Made by a program: the position numbers and the translations under genes. From Diploptera punctata (Eukaryota > Arthropoda > Insecta > Blattodea > Blaberidae): a stretch of DNA of 64,000 nt. Numbering within the stretch: position 1 is the first letter of the stretch; each line of letters opens with the position of its first letter. Positions 10,801 to 20,465 of the stretch are shown here, piece by piece. The notes under the pieces are model-generated. The model searched no databases, was not told the origin of the DNA, and worked only from the letters and a program-made list of their open reading frames with translations. The stretch lies in NCBI GenBank assembly GCA_030220185.1, contig JASPKZ010007797.1:3144001-3208000 (forward strand), written 5' to 3'.

Positions 10801-11345
10801 AAGTTCATCAGTCAGCCAACAGAGGGAGCAGGAAGCAACCTACAGGATCGCCAACCACTGATTCAACACCTTAGATAGAATTTATAATGATATGTAGCAT
10901 ATCAAAACTATAGTCTTCAATAAATCTACAATTATGAGGTGAGCCATTTACTAATGAGGTGAGTCATTCATTAATGCAAATTAATATTAAAGTGTCATTT
11001 TTTTAATGTGCTTTAGTACTTCTATCTGCTCAGAAGTTCAGGCATTTGGTAGTGAGGCAAGGTTTTTATGTTTTGGCAAGAAGTGTATTTCTGTATTTTG
11101 TATGCCACAGGAATGATAAGCCATAAGCAGTAATACAGGTACAACAAGATATGCAAGCTCAGCAACAAGGTGCATTCTGGTTTCTACACACATACCAACA
11201 TACTACATGCAGAACAGGTCACTTACCTCACAGGAAATAGGTCACGTTAATGTCTACTGAACATTGTCAAATGTGTTATTCAAATTAATAATAAAAACGT
11301 GAATTGTCAAATGAGTTATTCAAAATTATTTTACCTATTATTAAT
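10801..11345. other. No recognised feature
   Basis: Unassigned intron sequence. A short direct repeat (AATGAGGTGAG.CATT) occurs at about 10932-10965. I see no exon or transposon match. Confidence 0.4.
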
Positions 11346-11349
11346 TCAC

Positions 11350-12310
11350 ATTAACAAATCCAGAGGTTCACAGCTACATGGACATAAGCTCTCCATACAT
11401 CCCTATACTCAGCTAATATTTTCTAATCATTCCCTATGCAATTCACCTCCCCCAACTCATGGTTTATGTTATTCTCCTACCTCATTCTTCCTATCTTCTG
11501 GGGTACTTTCTCTCTGTTTTTTGCTACATGATTCCAAGCCCCTCTTTCATCCCCCATTCATTCCACATCTCCAAACTATCCCAATCTTGGAGAAAATTTA
11601 CTTCCCTCAATTCATGGTTAATGTTATTCTCCTGTCTCATTCTCAGTCTGCCTACTGGGTGCCTTCCTTTTGTTTTTCCACAAGGGGCCCCCATGTCCTC
11701 ATTCATTTCCCATTCGTGCCACATGTCCTGTCCTTCACAGTCTATGAGACTTAACTGTTCTTATTACATCTGGTTTTCTATAAAGATCATGTAGCTCGCT
11801 GTTATGTAGTCTTCTCCATTCACCTGTCTGTTCATCTCTTTCTGATACAAAAGTTTTCCTAAGAACTTTATTTTCAAATACTCATATTGTTTTTTCCTCC
11901 CTTAAAGTAAGAGTCCATGTTTCACATCCACATAATATAACAGATAGAATAACATTTTTATCATTTTCAGTTTTTTTTTTTGAGAGAGAAGTTGTTACAA
12001 CAAGAGTCCCTGCAATACATAATAGCATGCATTTCCAGAATTGAGCCTATATTTAGTTTCTTTGTGAATCTCATTCCTATTTATAATTATTATTTATTGA
12101 TATTCAATTCAGTCACTTCTTCAGAATTTCCCTCATTTGTCATTTACTGTCCATTTCCATTATATAATGTACTTTATGTGTGACCACATATTAGGCTTTA
12201 TTGAAGTTTTCTTCCAGCCTTAGTTTCTTACTGTTACTCAATAGAATTTGTGTTGGTTTTTGCATTTTCTTGTTATCGTCTAATACCAATACCTCTCTAT
12301 GAATTAAAGA
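11350..12310 (-). mobile_element. LINE-A copy, minus strand, with internal duplication
   Basis: Read on the minus strand this is the C-terminal part of the LINE-A reverse-transcriptase ORF, from the post-RT 'TNEGNSEEVTELNIN' region (about 12110) to the 3' terminal region near 11365. The block that encodes the 'GK.VGRPRMRWE.NIN' end occurs twice, at about 11440-11575 and 11600-11735, so the 3' part is duplicated. Stops and deletions are abundant. Confidence 0.75.
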
Positions 12311-12319
12311 TTGTTCACG

Positions 12320-12595
12320 GCTAACTACCTGGCACTATTGAAAGCAGAGGTTCATGACTGTGTGGTCTTGAGCTGTCCATACATCCCTATGTTGAGCTTA
12401 TGTTTTCCAATCATCCCCTGTATAATTCACTTTCCTCAAATATTGAATAATGTTATTTTCCCACCTCATTCTTAGGCTATCCCTTTGATTTTCCTACAAG
12501 ACGTTTCCATGCCCCTCTTATTAACATTCATACCATATATTCTGTCCATTGTAGTTTACAACACTCAACTATTCATATTACCCTCAGGGGTCCCC
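12320..12595 (-). mobile_element. LINE-A 3' fragment, minus strand
   Basis: Begins at the LINE-A 3' end (CTGGCACTATTGAA, the complement of the TTCGATAGTGCCAG terminus) and runs through the VGRPRMRWENN-coding block near 12470. It is a separate insertion from 11350-12310. Confidence 0.7.
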
Positions 12596-12974
12596 ATCTA
12601 GGGAATATGTGGATGGCGACCACAAGGTGCCCAAGCTGAGCAAAACATTGCTTCCACTTACTTGTGTTTTGCTCCTTACTTTTATCTTTAACCGATCGGG
12701 TATTTCTTCCTTTTCTAGTACCTGATTCCTCTTTTTACTTTCCTATCCAGTCTCCCTTGCCTAACCTCTTGTTTTCTTCGACCCTGATGGTATTAGAGTA
12801 TTCAAGGCCAAAGGGTTCATTTCTGTCTTTCCTGTATCACTTTCTTTTAATCTTGTGGACACTCACCTTGAATGCCCACATAAGCTGCATGTTCAAATAC
12901 AGTTCCATTGCAACTTATAGCATAAGTATACAATGGATTCGTGTCATCAGCTACGACTGGATACATGTAATAGA
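12596..12974. other. No recognised feature
   Basis: A pyrimidine-rich open frame on the plus strand (12664-12999) has no recognisable motifs and is probably fortuitous. Confidence 0.35.
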
Positions 12975-13560
12975 GAAGAACTATTCTTATTATATCTGAT
13001 TTTCCGTAAAGATCATGTAGCTTACTGTTATGTAATATTCTCTAATGAACTAACTCACTGACACTATAGAAACTTTTGTTTCATGGCAACATGGATATAA
13101 GCTCTCTATACATCCCTATCCTGAGCAATGTTTTCCAATTATCCTCTATATAATCTCTCAAATCATGGTTAATGTTATTCTCCCATCTCATTCTTGGCCT
13201 GCCTACTGGGTACTTCCCCTCTGGCTTTCCTACAAGGAGCCTCCTTGCCCCACATTCATTCCACATTCGTGCCACTCCTGCCGATCGGTCTTCTCTTCAA
13301 GACTTAACTGCTTTCATTACATCTGGTTTCCCATAAAGATCATATAGCTCACTGTTATGTAGCTTTTTCAATTCGTCTGTTTTTTCATCTCTCTTTGGTC
13401 CAAAAATTTTCCTAAGAACTTTATCGTCAAATATTCTCCCTTAAAGTACGAGTCCATGTTTCACATCCATTTAACAACCGGGAGAATAATTTTATATATT
13501 TTAGAGTAAATATTGTTTAGAGAAGCTGGGATGAGAAAAGTCCCTTGTAATGCATTTTTC
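12975..13560 (-). mobile_element. LINE-A copy, minus strand
   Basis: The minus frame at 13081-13275 encodes MARMWNECGARRLLVGKPEG and VGRPRMRWENNINHDLR, the LINE-A C-terminus. Upstream coding (FGPKRDE, CETWTLT) lies at 13370-13470. The 3' terminus is near 13045. It ends about 150 bp short of thymosin exon 2. Confidence 0.75.
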
Positions 13561-13712
13561 AAAGCTGTTATATTAATGTTAGGTGTTGGTGGTTCTATTT
13601 ACAATATTTATAAAATTGAACGAGTTTGTTCCCGTCACCAAAACTAGTTGGATTATTAAGTTAGGTGGTGTGTTGTAAGAAATGTATGATTTATGCACAA
13701 CAGTTGACGTAC

Positions 13713-13826
13713 CTTGTGCATTTGGCAGAACTATTTTTTCTTGAGTGTTGGTCCTCTTTAACCTCTCGGTTTTAAAACTCTCCACATCATGAATCAATTC
13801 GCTGTGTTGTCGCTCCTGTTTCACAT
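13713..13826 (-). CDS. Beta-thymosin gene, second coding exon (one thymosin repeat)
   Basis: This 114-nt exon encodes 38 residues beginning with the split codon for D: DVKQERQHSELIHDVESF then KTERLKRTNTQEKIVLPNAQ. Helix, LKRTNT actin-binding motif and the EKIVLP segment follow the beta-thymosin pattern. The acceptor is TTAATTAG with a weak pyrimidine tract and the donor is GTACGT. Length is a multiple of three and both flanking introns are phase 1, so the exon can be included or skipped without changing frame. As I remember them, three-repeat ciboulot proteins lack this repeat, so it may be an extra or alternative one. Confidence 0.85.
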
Positions 13827-14149
13827 CTAATTAACCAACCACATTCTTGTAATCATTTACCCATGCTACATGCTAACGTAAGCATAATACCAACTCACAA
13901 ACAATAAAAACCAATAAAGTACAGATTCTACAAAGGAATTCAAACAAATCATATGTTAATACTGACTAAAAAATCACACAAAAATAAATGTATCAAGAAT
14001 ATTTCTAACAATGAAGCAAAAAAAAAAAAGTTCAATATGGAAGATAACCCGTATACTTGCATGCTTTAGCACTGATTATCTTAAAGATGATGATAGGTCC
14101 CTGCTCAGGGACAGTGGGCAGTTTTAAACCAGACTAATTTAGTTATTTT

Positions 14150-14957
14150 AATATTTAATTTTAGGAAGTGATATTTTGAGGTTATTTTAATTATATAATA
14201 TTTAGTCTGATCATTTTACCTCAATATTAATGTTGATTTGTTCTTGAACATGTTTCAAAACAATTCTGTTTTGTCGTCAGCTTGTCCAGACTGGTTTTAT
14301 TTATGTTGCATTATGTTGCACAACCTGGATGTTGATGTCAGCTCCATCCTGTGGTTGGCCAAAGAACCTCCAAACAAGGTCACGCTCCATCGGTATATCA
14401 AAATACTGATGAAATACCGATGGAGCGTGACCTCGTTTGGAGGTTCTTTGACCAACCACACGATGGAGCTGAAATCGACATCCAGGTTGTGCAACATAAT
14501 GCAACATAAATAAAACCAGTCTGGACAAGCTGACGATAAAACAGAACTGTTTTGAAACATCGGTATATCAAAATACTGATGATATACCGATGGAGCGTGA
14601 CCTTGTTTGGAGGTTCTTTGGCCAACCACAGGATGGAGCTGACATTGACATCCACGTTGTGCAACATAATGCAACATAAATAAAACCAGTCTGGACAAGC
14701 TGACGATAAAACAGAATTGTTTTGAAACATCGGTATATCAAAATACTGATGATATACCGATGGAGCGTGACCTTGTTTGGAGGTTCTTTGGCCAATCACA
14801 GGATGGAGCTGACATCGACATCCAGGTTGTGCAACATACATAAAATCAGTCTGGACAAGCTGACGATAAAACAGAATTGTTTTGAAACATGTTCAAGAAC
14901 AAATCAACATTAATATTGAGGTAAGATGATCTGACTAAATATTATATAATTAGTTAT
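14150..14957. mobile_element. PLE-derived terminal array: one inverted and three tandem 170-bp units
   Basis: The unit is the PLE C-terminal coding tail (IPMERDLVWRFFGQPQDGAD) plus its 3' noncoding sequence. Forward copies start at ACCGATGGAGCG at 14416, 14586 and 14756, exactly 170 bp apart. A reverse copy precedes them (about 14243-14402). The junctions carry CATCGGTATATCA and its complement around AAATACTGA. The outer parts (14190-14265 and 14880-14955) are also inverted. Tandem and inverted long-terminal-repeat-like ends are typical of Penelope-like elements. Confidence 0.75.
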
Positions 14958-15076
14958 TTTAAATTTATAAAAAAATTTGGATAACATTTTTCTGCATCTT
15001 ACCTCATAAAGTTCAATGTTTTCACAATACCAGTTTAAAAGGCTATTTGCCTTCATCTTCAATTAAACTCCAACTC

Positions 15077-15295
15077 TTAACACTGAGTCCTGCAGTGGTA
15101 CCAGTACCACGGCATTTAAATGACACTGAAGCCGGAGAAAATTAAATCCCTCATATTTACAGGGGTCTTTTCTGGTTCAGAAAAACACCCCTGTAAATCT
15201 GCCGGCACAGGCATGGCGAGGGATTTAATTTTCTCTGGCTTCAGTGTTATTTAAATGCCATGGTACTAGTACCACCGCCGGACTCAAAGTGTTAA
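15077..15295. mobile_element. MITE-like foldback with TTAA ends
   Basis: TTAA at 15077-15080 and 15292-15295 bounds near-complementary arms of about 80 bp (TTAACACTGAGTCC... against ...GGACTCAAAGTGTTAA), with an inner hairpin around ACAGGGGT / ACCCCTGT. TTAA targets and TTAACACT-type ends are known for piggyBac-related MITEs; that assignment is inference because no transposase is present. Confidence 0.65.
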
Positions 15296-15312
15296 GAGTA
15301 ATATTTTAGAAA

Positions 15313-15443
15313 GAAAAATTAAGTTTGAACCGGGAGTCGAACTCCGTTTCTCTGACTCTGTATGTCAGTGCAATAACTGTTATGTACTGACGCACAGAGT
15401 CAGAGATCTGGAGTTCGAATCCCGGTTCGAACTTAATTTTTCT
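15313..15443. repeat. Inverted pair of tRNA-like SINE heads
   Basis: 15313-15369 and 15387-15443 are reverse complements. Each arm carries a B box in context (GGAGTTCGAATCCCGG). Two tRNA-derived ends facing each other form a hairpin with a loop of about 17 nt. Confidence 0.6.
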
Positions 15444-15445
15444 TC

Positions 15446-15528
15446 GATGTTTTTATTATTCATTTCATACATCTCAATGATGGATAATCATTTATCATTG
15501 AGATGTATGAAAAAATAATAAAAACATC
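15446..15528. repeat. Hairpin, arms about 36 bp
   Basis: GATGTTTTTATTATT...CATACATCTCAATGAT pairs with ATCATTGAGATGTATG...AATAATAAAAACATC across a short loop. It abuts the tRNA-like hairpin directly. Confidence 0.7.
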
Positions 15529-15652
15529 CCAAATAAATGTCTTCTTAATAAAGAAGCAACCATTTGCAAAGATAGAAGCAAAGGTTTCATAGCATTTGGT
15601 GTGCAGGAATTAACAGTATATAAGAGAAAAATTTGCATTTAGATTGGAACTT

Positions 15653-15722
15653 GCTCAGATAGGCTCAGTCGGTAGAGTCTTCTAGAAAGCCAAAGGTCCT
15701 GGGTTCTAGCCCCAGTCTGAGC
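15653..15722 (+). repeat. tRNA-derived SINE head with good acceptor and T arms
   Basis: The ends GCTCAGA and TCTGAGC form a perfect 7-bp acceptor stem, and CTGGG-TTCTAGC-CCCAG forms a perfect T arm. A GGCTCAGTCGGTAGAG D-arm-like segment follows the acceptor. The anticodon arm is not convincing, and the flanks (TATAAGAGAAAAATTTGCA before, TAATTTTTCTCTT after) are those of the SINE family at 4838, so I call it a SINE rather than a functional tRNA gene. Confidence 0.65.
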
Positions 15723-15948
15723 GTATAATTTTTCTCTTAAAAAAATAATTTTTCTTTCTAAAATAAAACTATATCAAATTCTGGAATGTGTTGATTTAAA
15801 ATATAACATCTTACAGTTATGTTCATTTCCAATTCCAACAGTTGGAGTTTGACTGAAGATGAAGACAAATGGCCTTTGAAACCAGTATCGTGAAAACATG
15901 GGACTTTATGGGGGTAGATGCAAAAACATTTTATCTAACTCATTTATA

Positions 15949-16136
15949 AATTTAAAATTACCTCATAGTGTTAATTCCCAATGTAATTTGATTTAATTTA
16001 GTTATGCTTATTTCCCTATAGATGTCAGCGAGGGACATGTGGTTAGTGCATTGCCTCATGATGACATCTAGTAGGAAACTAAGATATTTGATTTTTTTAG
16101 AAATTAACACTATGAGGTATATTTTAAATTTAAAAT
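15949..16136. repeat. Inverted repeat around a SINE-C-like remnant
   Basis: 15949-15978 (AAATTACCTCATAGTGTTAAT) pairs with 16101-16136 (ATTAACACTATGAGGTATATTT). Between them is GAGGGACATGTGGTTAGTGCATTGCCTCATGATGACATC, which resembles the 3' end of SINE-C at 20140. Confidence 0.5.
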
Positions 16137-16284
16137 AAATTCTTTATCACCTCACCTCATTTCCTATCTTCTAATTAGAACAGTTTCTAAACCTTAGTGG
16201 TTACATCTTCAATAGTTACAAGACTGTTGCTCAGAACAATGGTTGTGTAAATACTGAAGAAGGAACAAAGTATGTTGCAAAACC

Positions 16285-16505
16285 GGTCTAAAAAGTACGA
16301 CCTGGAGCTGCTACTTATTGTAGCCACCCAAATGGTCAGGATGCTGGATTGGCACAGGTCCCACACTGTGCCAAAATTCTGTGAGAAAATTTCTTTCCCA
16401 CGGAGACTCAAATCATTGCTAGTCCTGTAGCTCTGCACCAAGGCATCTTTCCTTAAGCACTCGGCTATGGCATAGAACCAATTCACATAAAACAGCTGTA
16501 CATAT
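16285..16505 (-). repeat. SINE-C copy
   Basis: It matches the better copy at 20140-20465: GACCTGGAGCTGCTACTTATTGTAGC, then GGATGCTGGATTGGCACAGGTCCCA, then GAGAAAATTTCTTTCCCACGGAGACTC, then TAGCTCTGCACCAAGGCATC. The tRNA-like head is at the high-coordinate end; its B box is mutated. Confidence 0.7.
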
Positions 16506-16734
16506 CTCATAATGTTTCTCAGAAAAAGAAAATTGAATGTTGTGCACTGCCAACAATTTCACAATAATTGTTGAATTAATTTTATCTTATATTTAATAAG
16601 ATCTGCTCAATACAATATTTAAATTAAAACATTAATCTGTCCAGTTCCAATATCATAAATAATTCAACAAAAAATTGTGGTAAATTACCAAAATACATAA
16701 TTGTAAATATAAGGGATTCAGAGCAAAAGTGTAC

Positions 16735-17548
16735 CAAGTCAATATTTTACTCTTTTGAGAAAAACTTCGCAGATGGCCAGGTATTAAGAGCACAAGACCA
16801 TGATCACATAGAATACATGGCAAGAAAACTAAAAGAAGAATATGAAAAATGGGGAACTTTATATAAATATAGAGAAAACTAAATATCTGTGTATAGGAGA
16901 AGAAAGGGAAAATATAAATTTCAACAATAAAGAAGAACTAAAACCTAGTATTGAATGCACTTATTTAGGAACAAAATTAGACCATTCAGTAGAACACAGT
17001 AGAAATTAAAAATAGAATTGCACAAACAAAACAAGCAATAAATACTTTAAACTTTGTTTGGTGGAGCAAAATATTACAAAAAATAGAAAATTAAAAATAT
17101 ATCAAACCATAGTTCAGAGCATTTTAACATATGGTGCTGAAGTTTGGAAAATACCTACAGGGAAATTAAAAGAATTTTAAGTACAGAAATAGATATTTTA
17201 AGATCAGCTGGAAAATCTAGAATAGATAGAATACGAAATAAAGAAATAAGGGAAATTATAGGTGTACAAGAGTAGCCGGACATCACAGACATTATAGAAA
17301 AAAAAGAAGAGATTACAGTGGTATGGCCATGTCAAAAGAATGCCACATCAAAGATTGTCTAAACTTATTATGGAATGGATCCCAATGGAAATGAGGAAGA
17401 AAGGAAGACCAAAGAAAGAAGGTGTGCAAGTGGCTATGATTATCAGAGGATTGGAGGAAGATCAATGGATGGGCAGAGAGAAATGGCATTTGGTTTCCAG
17501 AAGATGGCAGCAGCTGTCTTGATACCGGATGATGATGATGATGATAAA
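16735..17548 (+). mobile_element. LINE-D-type copy, RT to 3' end, GAT tail
   Basis: The plus strand encodes, with several frame changes, FADGQVLRAQDHDHIEYMAR (the RT 'xADD' region with the second D replaced by G), EKTKYLCIG, TYLGTKLDHS, SILTYGAEVWK, GHVKRMPHQRLSKLI, GRPKKEGVQVA and RGLEEDQWMGREKW. It ends at 17520-17548 with a (GAT)n tail. The motif order is that of RTE-like LINE ORF2 C-terminal halves. Degenerate and inactive. Confidence 0.75.
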
Positions 17549-17579
17549 AACTTTAAAGTTCAATTAATACATTTAATTG

Positions 17580-17940
17580 CTAACTCATTGGCACTATCGA
17601 ACCTGTAGGTTCATGGCCATGCAGACACATCCCTGTCCTGAGCTAATGTTTACAAATTATCTCTGTAGTTCCCTCAAATCATGAATAATGTTATTCTCCC
17701 ACTCATTCTTGGTCTACCAAGAGGGCGTTTTCCCTCTGGTTTTCCTTAAGCTTCCATGCCCCTCTTTCATTCCCCATTCGTGAATATGCCGTGCCTATTA
17801 CAATCTACAAGACTTAACTGTTATTACATCTGGTTTCCTATAAAGAACATTTAGCTCACTGTTATGTAGTCTTCTCCATTTGTCGGTCTGTTCATCTCTC
17901 TTTGGTTCAAAATCTTCCTAAGAACTTTATTCTCAGATAC
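17580..17940 (-). mobile_element. LINE-A 3' fragment, minus strand
   Basis: Starts at the LINE-A terminus (ACTCATTGGCACTATCGAACC) and runs through the GRPRM-coding block (17695-17740) to the FGPKRDE block (17880-17935). Direction is opposite to the adjoining LINE-D copy. Confidence 0.8.
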
Positions 17941-18600
17941 TCATTTAATTTCAAATTAAGAATTAAAAATTATTTTTTCTCAGTGAAAAATAACAAATAC
18001 AGCACTTGGTTCACCATTGTTCTAAAAAATTATTGTTATTTTGAACCCAAATTCACATACAACTATGATTTCCTATTTTTAGATTTGGTCCACTTTTGCT
18101 CATAACCCTTCATATATTTGATATGATCTATTAAAATCGAAATAATATTGATTATGAGTTATACAAAGATAAATTCTCATTGAAAACTGCAAATAGTTTG
18201 CTTAGCTAAAGAAAAAATGAATTAAAGATTATAGCAGACCAAAGAGGGGCTCCAACGTAAATGGCAGCTGTGAAAAGTGAGCATCATAACAGTACACCTG
18301 TTGTCTTATTTGCATAATGTTATAAATTTAATTAAAGGTAAAACATTCAACATAGTTAGAAATAAAATACAGTACGATACAAGGATGTAAGACATTTACA
18401 TATTCGTTGAAAATTTATATCCTCATGTATCAACTCTTGGCATAAACATTTCAAATCATACGTAAATCTCACTTACATCACCATATTGTAATATAGGCCT
18501 ACTAATTATGTTCTATTCATTCTGTCTTAGAACCAAAAAAAGCAGCAAAAATGTATGCAATGTATTATAATTAACTGTAAAAATGACTAAACTAAATGCT
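17941..18600. other. No recognised feature
   Basis: Intron sequence next to thymosin exon 1 with no repeat or exon I can name. Confidence 0.4.
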
Positions 18601-18674
18601 TCAAAGATACCATTTTTTCATGCAAAATAAAAGCAAGTAACTTATATAAGTACTGCAGTAGATATAATACGTAC

Positions 18675-18842
18675 CTTCTGCTGTTGGCAGAACATTCTTT
18701 TCGTGAGTTTCTGCATTTTTTAAATTTCCTTGTTTGAATCCTTCCAACTCGCTTTTAAGATTCAGATTCACCTTGGGCAGGTCCTTTAGTGATGGGCTGA
18801 CAGGGTTCGACATTTTCCAAAAATTAATTTAAAGATTCTAGT
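18675..18842 (-). CDS. Beta-thymosin gene, first coding exon (start and first repeat)
   Basis: Coding runs from ATG at 18811-18813 down to 18675 (46 codons plus one base): MSNPVSPSLKDLPKV, then NLNLKSELEGF, KQGNLKNAETHEKNVLPTAE. This is very close to the start of Drosophila ciboulot (APALKDLPKV...LKSQLEGF) as I recall it, an actin-monomer-binding protein. The actin motif here is LKNAET. The donor is GTACGT. A good acceptor (TTTGTTTGTTTGTTACAG) precedes 18842, so 18814-18842 is 5' UTR and an upstream noncoding exon and promoter lie at higher coordinates, not identified. The start is the only ATG before the repeat. Confidence 0.92.
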
Positions 18843-18887
18843 CTGTAACAAACAAACAAATATTTATTAATTTCTAACACTGTTCAG

Positions 18888-20099
18888 ATTTTTAGTATAA
18901 GACAGATTTTAGAAAAGAAATGGGAATATAATGGTACTGTACATCAACTATATGTAGACTTCAAAAAAGCATATGATTCAATTAAGAGGGAGAAGTTATA
19001 TAGTATCCTGCTGGAGTTCGGAATTCCTAAAAAGTTATTTAGACTTATACGAATGTGTCTAAATGGCACAAACAGTAGGGTGCGTGTAGGCAAACAGTTC
19101 TCGGACACTTTTGAAATCCAGAATGGGTTGAAGCAAGGAGATGCACTATCTCCTCTACTGTTTAATTTTGTACTAGAGCATGCAATTAAATCTTTAGAGA
19201 ATGAGGAAGGCTTACAACTCAATGGTATTAATAAGCTGTTAGTTTATGCTGATGATGTAGTATTATTGGCCGATAGCGAGGAGATACTAAAGGACAACAC
19301 GCAGCACACACTATTGAGTAACACTAAGAAATTAGGACTGGAAGTAAATATCAATAAAACTAAATATATGGTCACACATAGAAATTCATTATATAATGGA
19401 AATGGACAGCTAATGACAAATGAGGGAAATTTTGAGGAAGTGGGTGAATTCAAATACCTAGGAACAATAATCACAAATAGGAATGAGATGCACAAAGAAA
19501 TTAAACATAGGCTCAATTCTGGAAATGCGTGCTATTATGCACTACAGAGACTCTTTACTTCCCAACTCCTTTCAAAAAACGTTAAACTGAAATATATAAA
19601 ACTATTATTCTACCAGTTATATTATATGGATGTGAAACATGGACTCTTACTTTAAGGAGGAAAGGAGATTACAAGTATTTGAGAATAAAGTACTTAGGAA
19701 AATTTTTGGACCAAAGAGGGATGAACAGACAGGTGAATGGAGAAGACTACATAACAATGAACTACAGTCTTTATAGGAAGCCAGATATAATAAGAGCAGT
19801 TAAGTATCGTAGACTGCGATTGGCAGGACATGTTGAACGTATGGGGAATGAAAGACTTTCATGGAAGCTTCTTGTAGGAAAGCCAGAGGGAAAACGCCCA
19901 GTTGGTAGACCAAGAAAGAAGTGGGAGAATAACATTAACTATGATTTGAGGGTAGTAGATTATACAGGGAATGATTGGAAAGCATTAGCTCAGGATAGGG
20001 ATGTATGGAGAGCTTATGCCCGCGCGGTCATGAACCTACGGGTTCGATAGTGCCAGTGAGTGAGTGAGTGAGTGAGTAAGTAAGTAAGTAAGTAAGTAA
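18888..20099 (+). mobile_element. LINE-A copy with RT core and 12-bp TSD
   Basis: A 5'-truncated RTE-like LINE of 1212 bp. It encodes the RT palm from YVDFKKAYDSIKREK (near 18952) through the catalytic LLVYADDVVLLAD (YADD at 19245) to about 19655, then after frameshifts FGPKRDEQTGEWRRL-like, GHVERMGNERLSWKLLVGKP, VGRPRKKWENNIN and the terminal MNLRVR. The tail is (GTGA)n(GTAA)n. The direct repeat AACACTGTTCAG at 18876-18887 and 20100-20111 is the TSD. It inserted in the putative first intron of the thymosin gene, antisense to it. Confidence 0.9.
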
Positions 20100-20139
20100 A
20101 ACACTGTTCAGTTTGTAACTAATTTTAATTCCGATTGAG

Positions 20140-20465
20140 GGTCTTTCCACTTTTTAGCGGTTGCCCTTTTACCAGCCGGCTGCTGGCCCTTCGCATCCAC
20201 ATGTGTCAATCACAGAGGTAGATGATCAACAGCCAGTGTAGGGGTGACATGTGGTTAGCATGTCGAGTCCCCCAGCCGTTATAGCTGGTTCCTCAACCTG
20301 GAGCCGCTACTTATTGTAGCTACCCAATTGCCTCACGATGCTGGGTGGGCACCGGTCCCATACTGGCCGAAATACCATGAGAAAATTTCTTCCCCCATGG
20401 AGACTCGAACCAGCGCAAGTCCCGTAGCTCTGCACCAAGGCTTCCTACCTTAACCGCTCTCACAG
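20140..20465 (-). repeat. SINE-C, fullest copy in the window
   Basis: On the minus strand it begins with a tRNA-like head (GGTAGGAAGCCTTGGTGCAG then B box GCTGGTTCGAGTCTCC near 20405-20450), followed by a body with CATGGTATTTCGGCC, CACCCAGCATCGTGAGG and CTACAATAAGTAGCGGCTCC. The 3' boundary is uncertain. Related copies are at 16285-16505 and, weakly, 16020-16070. Confidence 0.7.

Larger units (their letters stand above)
14958..15966. repeat. 1-kb palindrome enclosing further hairpins
   Basis: Arms 14958-15084 and 15832-15966 are reverse complements (for example GCCTTCATCTTCA near 15049 against TGAAGATGAAGAC near 15854, and CTCATAAAGT against ACTTTATGGG). The interior holds a TTAA-ended foldback, a tRNA-like hairpin, another hairpin and a tRNA-headed SINE. 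The arms contain a CTGAAGATGAAG.CAAAT.GCCTTT.AAAC motif. Confidence 0.75.

Noticed and set aside
11299..11794. Plus-strand frames of 151 and 111 codons as genes
   Set aside because: They are the antisense shadow of a minus-strand LINE-A copy; the same Ser/Pro/His-rich pattern recurs antisense to every LINE-A.
14395..14425. Canonical hammerhead core CTGATGA in the PLE tandem array
   Set aside because: CTGATGA appears at the junction palindrome, but no GAAA with a pairing stem II follows, and the local sequence is better explained as the junction of inverted copies.
20026..20056. tRNA B-box-like GGGTTCGATAGTGCC at LINE-A ends
   Set aside because: It is part of the conserved LINE-A 3' terminus (codons for NLRVR plus stop) in all copies, with no A box at the right distance, so it is not evidence for a tRNA or SINE.
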